DNA of 64,000 nt, from positions 1 to 64,000 of the forward strand of contig CAWKHA010000002.1 in the NCBI GenBank assembly GCA_963849365.1. The letters run 5' to 3'. The notes under the pieces were generated by a model that was not told the DNA's origin, made no database searches, and saw only the letters and a program-made list of their open reading frames with translations. Shown here piece after piece: positions 32,348 to 41,757 of this stretch (position 1 is its first letter; every line of letters begins with the position of its first letter). Both the position numbers and the translations under genes were made by a program. Origin of the DNA: CAVQCJ01 sp963849365. GTDB lineage: Bacteria; Actinomycetota; Actinomycetes; Prado026.

Positions 32348-34468
32348 GTGAGCGAGGCCTGGTCCTTCCAGGGCGGCCCGCCCGCCCTGCCCGGAGCGTC
32401 CGGCGCGGTCACGCTCGTCGACGGGTCGACCTTCTGCATCAGCAACCGGACCGGCGACATCCTCCCCGGCTCGGTCATGGGTCTGTTCATCCGCGACACG
32501 CGTTTCGTGTCCACCTGGGTCACCGAGCTGGACGGAACGCGGCTGGAGGCCCTGACCGTGACGGCGGACGACCCGTTCTCGGCAGTGCACCTGACCCGTG
32601 TGCCGCCCCAGCGGGGTCGGGCCGACAGCGCTCTGCTGATCCTGCACGAGCGCCGGGTCGGCGAGGGCATGTGCATGCAGCTGGAGGTGCGCAACCTCGG
32701 TGCGGACCCGGTCACGTGCACCCTCGCGGTGAACGTGGACGCCGACTTCGCCGACCTGTTCGAGGTCAAGGAGGGGCGGCTCCCCGGGCCGCAGGAGGTC
32801 ATGCGGTCCGTGCGCGACGGCACCATCTGGCTGGAGGTCGGGCACCAGGGCGGCCGGCGGGCGCTGGCCCTGTCCGCCACCGGCGGGCCAGTGCTCTCCC
32901 CCGGCTCGCTGACGTGGTACCTGCGGCTGCCGGGCCGTTCGGCCTGGACCGCGTCGGTCGAGGCCGATGCGGTCATCGACGACGTACGGCTGCGGCCCAG
33001 CCACCGCTGCGGCGCGCCGGCGCACGAGGCCGAGCCCGCGGTCCGGCTCCGCCAGTGGCGGTCCGCGGCGCCGGCCGTGACCACCCCCGACGCGGGGCTG
33101 GCCCGGACCGTGGCCCGCAGCATCGAGGACCTCGGCTCGCTGCGCATGTTCGACCCCAGGCACCCTGCGCGGGTCGTCGTGGCCGCCGGGGCTCCTTGGT
33201 TCATGGCCCTGTTCGGGCGGGACGCCCTGCTCACCTCGCTGATGCTGCTGCCCCTGGACCGCGACCTCGCCCTGGGCTCGCTGCAGAGCCTCGCCGCCCT
33301 GCAGGGCGGCGCCGTCGATCCAGCCAGCGAGGAGGAGCCCGGCCGTATCCCGCACGAGACCCGGTTCGGGCCTGGTGCCGCACTGGCGCTCGGCGGCGGC
33401 AACGTCTACTACGGGACGGCCGACGCGACCCCGTTGTTCGTCGTCCTGCTCGGCGAGCTGCACCGCTTCGGCGCTGACTGGGCGGACGTGCAGGCCCTCC
33501 TTCCGCACGCCGACCGCGCACTGGACTGGGCCGAACGCTTCGGCGACCGGGACGGCGACGGATTCGTGGAGTACGGACGCGCCACCGCGCGCGGGCTGGC
33601 GAACCAGGGCTGGAAGGACTCCTTCGACGGCGTCAACTTCGCCGACGGAAGCCTGGCCGAGCCGCCGATCGCGCTGTGCGAGGTGCAGGGCTACGTGTAC
33701 GCCGCGCTGCTCGCCCGGGCCGCCATCGCCGACAGCGAGGGCGACGCTGCGACCGCCCGCAGGTGCACGGACCGCGCCGCGCGGCTGAAGGCCGCCTTCA
33801 ACGAAGAGTTCTGGCTGCCCGGACCGGGGTGGTTCGCGGTGGGCCTGGACAAGGACAAGCGGCCGATCGACGCGCTCACCTCGAACGTCGGGCACTGCCT
33901 GTGGTCCGGCATCGTCGACGAGGACAAGGCAGCGATCCTGGCCGAGCACCTCCTGTCCGAGCGCATGTTCACCGGATGGGGTGTACGCACGCTCGCGTCC
34001 GACATGGGTGCGTACAACCCCATGAGCTACCACAACGGGTCGGTGTGGCCGCACGACAGCACCCTCGTCACGGCCGGACTCATGCGCTACGGCTTCGTGG
34101 ACCAGGCCCAGCGGATCGCGGTCGGCCTGCTGGACGCGGCCGAGCACTTCGGCGGCCGGCTGCCCGAGCTGTTCTGCGGGTTCGACCGGGACGACTTCGC
34201 AGTGCCGGTGCCGTACCCCACGTCGTGCTCCCCTCAGGCCTGGGCTGCGGCCGCGCCGATCCACCTGCTCCGAACCCTGCTGCGCCTGCACCCCGACGTG
34301 CCCGCTGGGACGGTGTCCGTGGCGCCGGCCCTGCCCTGGCGCTACCTGCCCATGAGCCTGGACCACCTCAGTCTGGCCGGCGCGCGGGTCAGCCTGTCGG
34401 TCGGCTACGAAGGCTTCACACTCGCCCCGTTGCCGGAGGGTCTCGCCCTGTCCCGGCCCGCCGAATAG
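32348..34468 (+). CDS. Amylo-alpha-1,6-glucosidase-type glycogen debranching protein
   Basis: 706 residues from the GTG at 32348 (GGCCGAGGAGG upstream). Residues 15-210 are the N-terminal bis-domain of glycogen-debranching-like proteins (FCISNRTGDILPGSVMGLFIRDTRFVSTW). Residues 280-680 are an (alpha/alpha)6 barrel: GAPWFMALFGRDALLTSLMLLP, LANQGWKDSFDGVNFADGS (general acid region), ALTSNVGHCLWSGIV, YNPMSYHNGSVWPHDSTL. The GRDAL and WKDS blocks are standard for this GH63/GDE-like group in actinobacteria. It acts on alpha-1,6 branches or related glucosides. The last gene of the USP-GT4-GH65 unit; its end overlaps the HNH pseudogene by 64 bp. Confidence 0.85.
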   Translation: MSEAWSFQGGPPALPGASGAVTLVDGSTFCISNRTGDILPGSVMGLFIRDTRFVSTWVTELDGTRLEALTVTADDPFSAVHLTRVPPQRGRADSALLILHERRVGEGMCMQLEVRNLGADPVTCTLAVNVDADFADLFEVKEGRLPGPQEVMRSVRDGTIWLEVGHQGGRRALALSATGGPVLSPGSLTWYLRLPGRSAWTASVEADAVIDDVRLRPSHRCGAPAHEAEPAVRLRQWRSAAPAVTTPDAGLARTVARSIEDLGSLRMFDPRHPARVVVAAGAPWFMALFGRDALLTSLMLLPLDRDLALGSLQSLAALQGGAVDPASEEEPGRIPHETRFGPGAALALGGGNVYYGTADATPLFVVLLGELHRFGADWADVQALLPHADRALDWAERFGDRDGDGFVEYGRATARGLANQGWKDSFDGVNFADGSLAEPPIALCEVQGYVYAALLARAAIADSEGDAATARRCTDRAARLKAAFNEEFWLPGPGWFAVGLDKDKRPIDALTSNVGHCLWSGIVDEDKAAILAEHLLSERMFTGWGVRTLASDMGAYNPMSYHNGSVWPHDSTLVTAGLMRYGFVDQAQRIAVGLLDAAEHFGGRLPELFCGFDRDDFAVPVPYPTSCSPQAWAAAAPIHLLRTLLRLHPDVPAGTVSVAPALPWRYLPMSLDHLSLAGARVSLSVGYEGFTLAPLPEGLALSRPAE

Positions 34469-35758
34469 TCGTGGTGCCCGACCACAGCCGGTCGCCACGG
34501 AGGTTCGGGGGGTGGTTGGGGTGGTGGGTGCCAGCTGACGCCGTCGGTGGGGTTGATGGTGATGGTCCATCCGTCGTGGTGGGCCATGTCGTGGTGGCGG
34601 TCGCAGGCCAGGGTCAGGGTGTTCAGGTCGGTGGTCCCGCCCTGGCTCCAGGGCATGATGTGGTGGGCCTGGCACCATTCGGGGGGCCGGTCGCAGCCCG
34701 GGGCGGTGCAGCCGCGGTCGCGTAGTGCCAGGGCGCGGGGTTGGGCGGCGGTGGCGGTGCGCACGGCCCGGCCCAGGTCCAGCAGCTGGCTGGGCCCCGC
34801 CCAGGACGGCCGGGATGAGCGCGGCGTCACAGGCGATCTGGCGGGCCGCCGCCGCCGAGATCGGTTCGCGCACGCTCGACCCGGCGATCAGCGCACATCC
34901 CTCACCGCGGGCGGCTGCCCGGCCCGGGGCGGGCTCGTGGATGCGGGCCCGGAGCTGGTCCACGCTCATGGTGACCACCACCTGCGGGGCCAGCCCGCCG
35001 GAGACCGGCAGCCGGCCAGCGGCCAGGGCCCGGCGGGCCAGCTCGACCAGCGCGTCGGCGCGCCGGCGCCCCGGGCCGCGACGGTCCGGGCCGTTCACCG
35101 TGGACGGGGCCGGGGCGGCGAGTGGGTCCAGCGCCGCGGCCAGGGTGGCGGCGGCCGCGGTGTCCAACCGCCCACCCAGGTGATGCATCCCATCGGTGCC
35201 GCGCCACACGGTCAGCTCACGGCCGGCCCGGGCGGCGCGTTCTGGCCCGGCCAGGTCCCCGGACCCGGCCGGGTCGACCCGGGCCGCCTCGACGAGCGCC
35301 AGCCGACGCAACCGGCCCAGGTCCAACCGCCCGGCCTGCGCCAACAACCGGGCCTCGAGCTGACCGCGATCCTGCTCCCCGACCCGATCGGACAGCCCGT
35401 CCAACGCGGCGGTGATCACCTGCGCCCGCTCGGGGTCGATCACCCCGGAGGCCAACGCCCGCCGGGTCCGGTCGTGCTCGACCAGCGCGGCCGCCAACCC
35501 GACCTGCCGGGCCGCGGCCCCCGCGCCCATCCCGTCCGCGCGCAGCCACCCCGCCGTCGAGATGGCCCCGGTCGTACGTCGGGCCGCCCCGCGCCGATCC
35601 ACCTCGGCCACCGCGGCGAGCTCGACCGCGGCCAGCCGGGACGCTTGCGCGTTCAGCTGCCGCACCACGTCGACCAGGGCCGAGTCGTCGGCTCGGCGTA
35701 CGTCGATACCTGTCAGGGCGTCCAATGCACGAGCCAGGCATGCGAGCGCGCCAGACAT
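34405..35758 (-). pseudogene. DUF222-HNH endonuclease (13E12 repeat family), frameshifted
   Basis: The N-terminal DUF222 part runs from the ATG at 35758 (MSGALACLARALDALTGIDV) to CDAALIPAVLGG. The reading frame then shifts, and GPSQLLDLGRAVRTATA with the HNH domain (RGCTAPGCDRPPEWCQAHHI, GGTTDLNTLTLACDRHH) continues in the other frame to 34405. The break is one extra base in a four-base C run on the plus strand (34795-34798): GGCGGGGCCC replaces the expected GGCGGGCCC. All HNH residues (Cys, HH, His) are intact. These genes are multicopy in actinomycetes and often act as 13E12 repeat elements. Either a pseudogene or a sequencing error. Confidence 0.85.
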
Positions 35759-35816
35759 CGACGCACCGACACGAAACCCCTTTGTCCACAACGGTTTCCG
35801 TGTCCAACTCACGACA

Positions 35817-35832
35817 TGTCCGACAACGGACA
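35817..35832. terminator. Inverted repeat between ppsA and the HNH gene
   Basis: TGTCCG-ACAA-CGGACA, a perfect 6-bp stem with a 4-nt loop, 33 bp beyond the ppsA stop codon. No T run follows, so it may be a weak or Rho-assisted end, or an operator. It is the only strong element in the 106-bp gap. Confidence 0.4.
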
Positions 35833-35864
35833 CGAGCGGCGCAGGACCAACTCGACCGCATGCG

Positions 35865-38168
35865 TCAAGCGGCAGCGCGGTTCGCCGCCGACAGCAGGAT
35901 CCTGCGCTCGGCAACGGCGATCGCCTGCCGTGCACGTGCGATCGCGTCCGCGTTCACCGAGATCGACGTGATGCCGAAGCGCACGAGCTTCTCCGCGAAG
36001 TCCGGCCGGTTGGACGGCGCCTGACCGCACAGCGACGACGTGATCCCCGCCGCCGTGCTCGCCTCGATGATCCGCCGTATCGCGTCCAGCACCGCAGCGT
36101 CGGACTCGTCGAACAGCTCCGCGCAGACCTCCGAGTCGCGGTCCACGCCGAGCATGAGCTGGGTGAGGTCGTTGGACCCGATCGACACCCCGTCGATGCC
36201 CAGCGCGGCGTACTCCGGGATGCGGTAGACGACGGACGGCACCTCCGCCATGACCCAGCGGTGCAGCCCGCGCTGCCGACCGAGCGGGCTGGCATCGACC
36301 AGCTCCAGGCAGGCCTCCAGCTCCCAGAGCGTGCGGACGAACGGGATCATCAGGTGCAGGTTCGGCGTCTGCTCGCGCACCTGCGCGAGCACCTCGAGCT
36401 CGAGCGCGAACAGGTCCGGCTCGCGGACGTACCGGTAGCAGCCGCGATAGCCGATCATCGGGTTGCCCTCGACCGGCTCGAACCGTTCGCCGCCGGCCAG
36501 GCCCCGGAACTCGTTGGTACGGAAGTCGATGCTGCGGTAGATCACCGGCCGGGGCGCGAACGCCCGCGTGATGCGCAGCAGCGAGTCCGACATCTTCGCG
36601 GCGAACTCCTGCCGTCCCCCGCGGGCGAGCAGCTCCCGCGGGTGCACGCCGCCGAGCGCGTCGGTGAGCATGAACTCGGCGCGCAGCAGTCCGACCCCGT
36701 CGACCGGCTGGGCCGCCACCTCCTCGGCGTGGTCGGCCATCGCGAGGTTGACGTACAGCCGCGTCGCCAGCGGTTCGGGAGCCGCCGCCGGCTCGCCACG
36801 TGGGGTCGTGACCGCCACGGGCCGGGCGGCCATCGCCGCGGTCACGTCGCCGGCCAGCACGCGGCCGGCGGTCGCGTCCACCGTCACGAGCTGTCCGTCG
36901 TGCAGCACGGTCGTGCCGATCCGGGTCCCGACGACGCACGGCACGCCGAGCTCGCGCGCGACGATCGCGGCGTGACAGGTCATCCCACCGCCGTCGGTCA
37001 CCAGGGCCGCCGCCCGCCGGATCGTCGGTACCCAGTCCGGGCTGGTCATCGGCGCGACGAGGATCTCACCGGGCTTCAGCTCGTCGCCGCTCGCCGGCGC
37101 GGTCAGGATCCGCACCGTCCCGGCCACCACCCCGGGCGACGCCGCCTGCCCCTTCAGCAGGACCGGAGCCCCCGCGGCCGCTTCGCCGCCGGCCGGCCCG
37201 GCCGGCGCCTGCGGCGACCGGAGCAGGGTGGTGATCGGTCGGGACTGCACGACGTACCAGTGACCGCCCGACTCGGCCCACTCGATGTCCTGCGGTTTCC
37301 CGTAGTGCTCGTCGACCCGCAGGCCCGTGCGGCTGAGCTCGAGGACCTCCTCGTCGCTGAGCACCCGGCGGCCGGCCTGCTCCGGGCTCAGCTCGACGGT
37401 CGCGTCGTGGCCGTCGGCGCCGCGGACCACCGCGATGGCCTTGTTCCCGACACGCACGGACAGCAGCCGCGGTCCGGACTTGTCGACGACGTACGTGTCC
37501 GGCTCGACCTTGCCTCCGACGACGACCTCGCCGAGGCCGAACGCGGCCTCGACGACAACCTTGGACAGGTCGGCCGTGGCCGGGTCCGCGGTGAACATGA
37601 CGCCGGAGCGCTCGGAGTCGACCATCTCCTGGACGACGACGGCCAGCGCCGGCTCCTCCTGCACGGCCTGGCTGACGCGGTAGGCGACCACCCGGCCGCC
37701 GTACAGCGACGCCCAGCAGCTGCGGACGGCGTCGAGCAGCTCGACGTCTCCCCTGACGTTCGTGAACGTGGAGTTCATCCCGGCGAAGGACAGGTCGCTG
37801 CTGTCCTCACCGGTGGCCGAGGAACGGACCGCGACCGGGATCGTGTCTCCCATCGCGTGGTAGGCCGCGAGGATCCGGCTGCGCAGCGGCTCCGGCACGG
37901 TCACGTCGCGGACCAGCGCCTGCAACGCCTCGGCGGCGGCGGACAGTCCCGCGGGGTCGTCGATGTCGACGGCGGCGGACTGCCGGCGCAGCTCTTCGCG
38001 GACGCCGGACTCGTCCAGGACCCACAGGTAGGCCGGTGCGGTGACGACGAAGCCGGGCGGGACGGCCAGGCCGGCCTTGAGCAGCTCGCCGAGGTTGGCA
38101 CCCTTGCCCCCGGCCAGGTCGACGTCGTCCTTGCCGATCTCGGACAGCGGCAGCACCCAGGTCTCCAT
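35865..38168 (-). CDS. ppsA: Phosphoenolpyruvate synthase
   Basis: 767 residues from the ATG at 38168 (METWVLPLSEIGKDDVDLAGGKGANLGELL). Converts pyruvate and ATP to PEP, AMP and phosphate. The N-terminal ATP-grasp domain has VAVRSSATGEDSSDLSFAGM and PQDIEWA. The swivelling phosphohistidine is His399 in DGGGMTCHAAIVARELG. The C-terminal PEP-binding barrel has RSIDFRTNEFRGL, SIGSNDLTQL and the catalytic Cys in SSLCGQAPS. All key residues are present. It is the last gene of the acs-PDH-ACP operon, five bases after the ACP gene, and provides gluconeogenic PEP from the pyruvate node. Confidence 0.93.
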   Translation of the reverse strand: METWVLPLSEIGKDDVDLAGGKGANLGELLKAGLAVPPGFVVTAPAYLWVLDESGVREELRRQSAAVDIDDPAGLSAAAEALQALVRDVTVPEPLRSRILAAYHAMGDTIPVAVRSSATGEDSSDLSFAGMNSTFTNVRGDVELLDAVRSCWASLYGGRVVAYRVSQAVQEEPALAVVVQEMVDSERSGVMFTADPATADLSKVVVEAAFGLGEVVVGGKVEPDTYVVDKSGPRLLSVRVGNKAIAVVRGADGHDATVELSPEQAGRRVLSDEEVLELSRTGLRVDEHYGKPQDIEWAESGGHWYVVQSRPITTLLRSPQAPAGPAGGEAAAGAPVLLKGQAASPGVVAGTVRILTAPASGDELKPGEILVAPMTSPDWVPTIRRAAALVTDGGGMTCHAAIVARELGVPCVVGTRIGTTVLHDGQLVTVDATAGRVLAGDVTAAMAARPVAVTTPRGEPAAAPEPLATRLYVNLAMADHAEEVAAQPVDGVGLLRAEFMLTDALGGVHPRELLARGGRQEFAAKMSDSLLRITRAFAPRPVIYRSIDFRTNEFRGLAGGERFEPVEGNPMIGYRGCYRYVREPDLFALELEVLAQVREQTPNLHLMIPFVRTLWELEACLELVDASPLGRQRGLHRWVMAEVPSVVYRIPEYAALGIDGVSIGSNDLTQLMLGVDRDSEVCAELFDESDAAVLDAIRRIIEASTAAGITSSLCGQAPSNRPDFAEKLVRFGITSISVNADAIARARQAIAVAERRILLSAANRAAA

Positions 38169-38173
38169 CGTGG

Positions 38174-38452
38174 TCACGTCCCTTCGGACCCGGCCGCGGC
38201 CGCGCCCGCGGTGGCACGCGCCGTGACGTAGCCGGTGAGCCCGTCCAGGCTGCGTACCTGGGCGTAGTCGGCCTCGGGGATGTCGACGCCGAGGGTCTGC
38301 GCGACGCCTTCCACGAGGTTGAGGAAGTCCATCGAGTCTAGGTCGGCCTCGGTCCGCAGGTCGGCCTGCGGGTCGAGCTCGGCGGGGTCGCAGTCGGGGG
38401 CGATCTCCACCAGCAGCGCCTCGAGAGCGGTCCTGACGTCGTCGGTGTTCAT
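38174..38452 (-). CDS. Acyl carrier protein
   Basis: 92 residues; the ATG at 38452 overlaps the E2 stop by 4 nt. A four-helix carrier with the phosphopantetheine site at Ser40 (EADLDSMDFLNLVEGV); DSMDF replaces the more common DSLD. The first part is strongly acidic (APDCDPAELDPQADLRTEADLD), the C-terminal tail Ala/Gly-rich. An ACP inside a pyruvate-dehydrogenase operon is unusual. It may accept an acetyl group from E2 or carry another acyl intermediate; the sequence does not decide. Confidence 0.88.
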   Translation of the reverse strand: MNTDDVRTALEALLVEIAPDCDPAELDPQADLRTEADLDSMDFLNLVEGVAQTLGVDIPEADYAQVRSLDGLTGYVTARATAGAAAAGSEGT

Positions 38453-39795
38453 AGCTCCTCCGGGTGCTGCAGGGCCGAGTCGACCTCGGCCAGGTAGAGG
38501 GCGCCGCGGTGACCGTCACTCACCCGGTGGTCGGCCGCGAGCGTGGCGACCACGACGCGGCGGACGGTGAGCATCCCGTCGACCGCCCAGGGCCGCTCCT
38601 GCACGCGGCCGAAGCCGACCAGCGCCACCTGCGGCGGGTAGATGACGCCGTGCACCGCTTCGACGCCCTGGTCGCCGAGGTTGGTGACGGTCAGCGTCGG
38701 GTCGCTCATCTCCGACCCGCGCAGCCGGCCGCTGCGGGTCCGCGCGACCAGGTCCTTCAGCCGTGCCATGACCTCCTCCAGCGGCAGCTGGTCGACGTCG
38801 TGGATCGCCGGCGCGATGAGCCCGCCGCCGCGCAGGGACACGGCGACGCCGAGATGGATGTGCTCGGCCGGCCGGAACGCGCCGTCGACGTAGAAGCCGT
38901 TGATCTCGGGCACCTTGCGCACTGCGGTGGCGGCCGCCTTGAGCAGCACGGCGGCGGGCAGGATCCGGTCGGCGACCGCACGGCCGGCGTTCACCCGCTC
39001 GAGCCAGGTCAGCGCGTGGTCCAGGTCGATCGTCGTCTGCAGGTAGTAGTGCGGGATCTCCTTCTTCGACCGGGCCATGAGCGCACCGATCGCCTCGCGC
39101 ATCGCCGCCCCCTTGTCCTGGGCGGCCGCCTTGTCCTGCGCCGCCGCCTTCGCCGGCGCCGCCGGCTTGCGCGGGGTGATGGCCTTCGCAGGGGTGGCGG
39201 GTTCCTGCGTGGGACCTGCCTGCACCGCTGCCTCGACGTCGGCCACGGTACGGATGCCGCCGGCGCGGGTCCCGGGTACCGAGGCCAGGTCGACACCCAG
39301 CTCCGCGGCCCTGCGCCGGGCGAACGGCGATGCGAGCACGCGACCCGGCGCACCGGCCGCGGCGGCGGGTTCCGGCGCGACCGGGACGAGCTCCGGCGCG
39401 ACCGCGACGGGTTCCGGGGCGCCGGCCAGGTCGGCCCGCGTCACCGCACCGCCGGGTCCGCTGCCGACCACGTGCTCCAGATCGATCCCGCGCTCGTGCG
39501 CCAGGTGCCGGACGATCGGCGAGGTCACGGCGCCGGGTCCGGGGGCGGGCCCCGCGCCGTCCACCGGGGCGAGCACGGCCAGCGGCGTGCCCACCGCGAC
39601 CGTCGTCCCCGGCTCGACGAGCAGCTCGTGCACCCGGCCGTCCTCGAAGACCTCGACGTCGATGGCCGACTTGGCCGTGTCGACGACCGCCACGATGTCC
39701 CCGCGGTGCACGACGTCGCCGGGGTGCACCAGCCACTCCAGCAGCGTCCCCTCGGTCATGTCCGCTCCCAGCGAAGGCATCCGGAACTCAGCCAC
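38449..39795 (-). CDS. 2-oxoacid dehydrogenase E2 (dihydrolipoamide acyltransferase)
   Basis: 448 residues from the ATG at 39795, overlapping the E1-beta end by 8 nt. One lipoyl domain at residues 1-77 (lipoyl Lys42 in VVDTAKSAIDVEV), a linker, one or two peripheral-subunit-binding regions (VTSPIVRHLAHERGIDLEHV around 90-130 and SPFARRRAAELGVDLASVPG around 155-190), an Ala/Lys-rich linker, and a catalytic domain from about 235 ending in ADHRVSDGHRGALYL (the HxxxDG active site). It transfers the acyl group from lipoate to CoA. No E3 gene is in the operon. Confidence 0.93.
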   Translation of the reverse strand: MAEFRMPSLGADMTEGTLLEWLVHPGDVVHRGDIVAVVDTAKSAIDVEVFEDGRVHELLVEPGTTVAVGTPLAVLAPVDGAGPAPGPGAVTSPIVRHLAHERGIDLEHVVGSGPGGAVTRADLAGAPEPVAVAPELVPVAPEPAAAAGAPGRVLASPFARRRAAELGVDLASVPGTRAGGIRTVADVEAAVQAGPTQEPATPAKAITPRKPAAPAKAAAQDKAAAQDKGAAMREAIGALMARSKKEIPHYYLQTTIDLDHALTWLERVNAGRAVADRILPAAVLLKAAATAVRKVPEINGFYVDGAFRPAEHIHLGVAVSLRGGGLIAPAIHDVDQLPLEEVMARLKDLVARTRSGRLRGSEMSDPTLTVTNLGDQGVEAVHGVIYPPQVALVGFGRVQERPWAVDGMLTVRRVVVATLAADHRVSDGHRGALYLAEVDSALQHPEEL

Positions 39796-40783
39796 GGCCG
39801 ACCGCCTCCTCCGCGGCCGCGACGACCCGGTCGAGTCCTGGCAACGCCGCCTGCTCGAGGTGCCGGGCGTACGGGATCGGGACCTCGACGGCGGCGACCC
39901 TGCGGACAGGTGCGTCCAGGTCGTAGAAGCACTCCTCGGCGATCCGGGCGGCTACCTCGGCGGACAGCCCGACGCTGCGCCAGCCCTCGTCGACCACGAC
40001 CGCGCGGTGCGTCCTGGTCACCGAGCCGAACACGGTCGCGTCGTCCAGCGGACGCAGCGTGCGCAGGTCGACCACCTCCGCGTCCACACCGTCCGCGGCC
40101 AGGACCTCGGCTGCGTCCAGGCAGGTGGAGAGGCTGCCGCCGGACGTCACCAGCGTGACGTCCGCACCTGCCCTGCGTACCACCGCCCGGTCGATGTCGA
40201 CCGGTCCGGCGTCGGCGTCCAGCTCGCCGGAGACGTTGTAGAGCGAGCCGTGCTCGAAGACGACCACCGGGTCCGGGTCCTCCAGCGCCGTCCACAGCAT
40301 CCCGCGCGCGTCCGCCAGCGTCGCCGGCGCGACGACGCGCAGGCCGGGGATGTGCGCGTAGAACCCCTCGAGCGAGTGCGAGTGCTGCGCCGCGAGCTGG
40401 CGGCCCGCCCCGGTCGTCATGCGGATCACGAGCGGCACGTTGAACTGGCCGCCGCTCATGTGCAGCAACGTCGCGGCCGAGTTCAGGATCTGGTCCAGCG
40501 CCAACAGCGAGAAGTTCACGGTCATGATCTCGACGATCGGCCGCATGCCGCCCAGGGCCGCGCCGATCCCGGCGCCGACGAACGCCGACTCCGACAGCGG
40601 GGTGTCGCGGACGCGCTGCTCGCCGAACTCCTCGACCAGGCCCAGGCTCACCCCGAAGCCGCCGCCGTACCGGCCGACGTCCTCGCCCATGAGGAACACC
40701 CGCTCGTCACGGCGCAGCGCGTCCCGGAGCGCTTCACGGACCGCCTCGCGGTACGTGAGGGTGCGTACGGTGGTGACGCTCAT
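39788..40783 (-). CDS. pdhB: Pyruvate/2-oxoacid dehydrogenase E1 beta subunit
   Basis: 331 residues; the ATG at 40783 overlaps the E1-alpha stop by 4 nt. Transketolase-like fold: LTYREAVREALRDALRRDERVFLMGEDVG at the start, TPLSESAFVGAGIGAALGGMRPIVEIM (with the Glu that activates thiamine diphosphate nearby), and AQHSHSLEGFYAHIPGL with the active-site His. It pairs with the alpha subunit encoded just upstream. Pyruvate is likely given the acs/ppsA neighbours, but branched-chain 2-oxoacids or acetoin cannot be excluded. Confidence 0.92.
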   Translation of the reverse strand: MSVTTVRTLTYREAVREALRDALRRDERVFLMGEDVGRYGGGFGVSLGLVEEFGEQRVRDTPLSESAFVGAGIGAALGGMRPIVEIMTVNFSLLALDQILNSAATLLHMSGGQFNVPLVIRMTTGAGRQLAAQHSHSLEGFYAHIPGLRVVAPATLADARGMLWTALEDPDPVVVFEHGSLYNVSGELDADAGPVDIDRAVVRRAGADVTLVTSGGSLSTCLDAAEVLAADGVDAEVVDLRTLRPLDDATVFGSVTRTHRAVVVDEGWRSVGLSAEVAARIAEECFYDLDAPVRRVAAVEVPIPYARHLEQAALPGLDRVVAAAEEAVGRG

Positions 40784-41757
40784 GACCCACTCCTCGGGCT
40801 CATGACGAACCGGGTGAGATCCTCGACCGGCTCGTCGCTCCCCTGCTCGGCGAAGGCCACCGCGGCGTCCAGCTCGGCGACGACCTCGGCCTGAGTCGCG
40901 GCCAGCGAGTCGTCGTCGGCCAGGCCCTCGGCGCGCAGCCGGGCCTCGAGCAGGACGAGCGGGTCGCGCAGCTTCCAGTGCTCGATCTCGGCCTTGTCGC
41001 GGTAGCGGTCGGGGTCGTACATCGAGTGCGCCCGGAAGCGGTACGTCCGCGCCTCCAGGAACACCGGCCCACCACCGTCGCGCACGAGGGCCACCGCGCG
41101 CTCGGCGGACTCCCACACCTGCTCGACGTCCATGCCGTCGCAGCTCCAGGCCGGGATCTCGTACGACGCCGCCTTCAGCGGCAGGTTCGTCTCGGACTCG
41201 GACCGGTCCAGCGCGGTGCCCATCGCGTACAGGTTGTTCTCGCACAGGAAGAGCACGGGCAGGTGCCAGAGCGCGGCGAGGTTCACCGACTCGTGGAACT
41301 CGCCCTCGGCCATGGCCCCCTCGCCGAAGAAGCACACGGTGACCCGCCGGCGCCCAAGCATGCTGTCGGCCAGCGCGAGCCCCACGGCGAGCGGCAGGCC
41401 GCCCCCGACGATCGCGTTCCCGCCGTAGAACCGGGTCGGGGCGTGGAACAGGTGCATCGATCCGCCTCGCCCACGACAGACCCCTTCCATCCGGCCGTAC
41501 ATCTCGGCCATCACCGCGTCCATGGGCACGCCCCTGACGAGCGCCTGCCCGTGGTCGCGGTAGGTCGCCACCACCGCGTCCTCGGGCTCGACATGGGCGA
41601 GGACTCCGGCGGCGATCGCCTCCTCGCCGATGTACAGGTGCACGAAGCCGCGGACCTGCCCGGAGCTGTAGAGCTCGGCGCAGCGCTCCTCGAACCGGCG
41701 GACGCGGAGCATCTGCCGGTACAGGGCCGGCAGGTCCGGGCCGCCCGCCGCGGTCAT
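40780..41757 (-). CDS. pdhA: Pyruvate/2-oxoacid dehydrogenase E1 alpha subunit
   Basis: 325 residues; the ATG at 41757 overlaps the acs stop by 4 nt. The thiamine-diphosphate motif GEGAMAEGEFHESVNLAALWHLPVLFLCENN is complete (GDG-type start, NN end). QMLRVRRFEERCAELYSSGQVRGFVHLYIGEEA and CRGRGGSMHLF are the usual E1-alpha blocks, and the phosphorylation-loop region YRFRAHSMYDPDRYR is present. Acetoin dehydrogenase E1-alpha is a close alternative; without E3 or acetoin genes nearby, pyruvate is favoured. Confidence 0.92.
   Translation of the reverse strand: MTAAGGPDLPALYRQMLRVRRFEERCAELYSSGQVRGFVHLYIGEEAIAAGVLAHVEPEDAVVATYRDHGQALVRGVPMDAVMAEMYGRMEGVCRGRGGSMHLFHAPTRFYGGNAIVGGGLPLAVGLALADSMLGRRRVTVCFFGEGAMAEGEFHESVNLAALWHLPVLFLCENNLYAMGTALDRSESETNLPLKAASYEIPAWSCDGMDVEQVWESAERAVALVRDGGGPVFLEARTYRFRAHSMYDPDRYRDKAEIEHWKLRDPLVLLEARLRAEGLADDDSLAATQAEVVAELDAAVAFAEQGSDEPVEDLTRFVMSPRSGS

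Noticed and set aside
32072..34490. Long minus-strand frame continuing past the HNH gene under the debranching gene
   Set aside because: Only the DUF222 part is protein-like; the rest is a shadow of the plus-strand gene.
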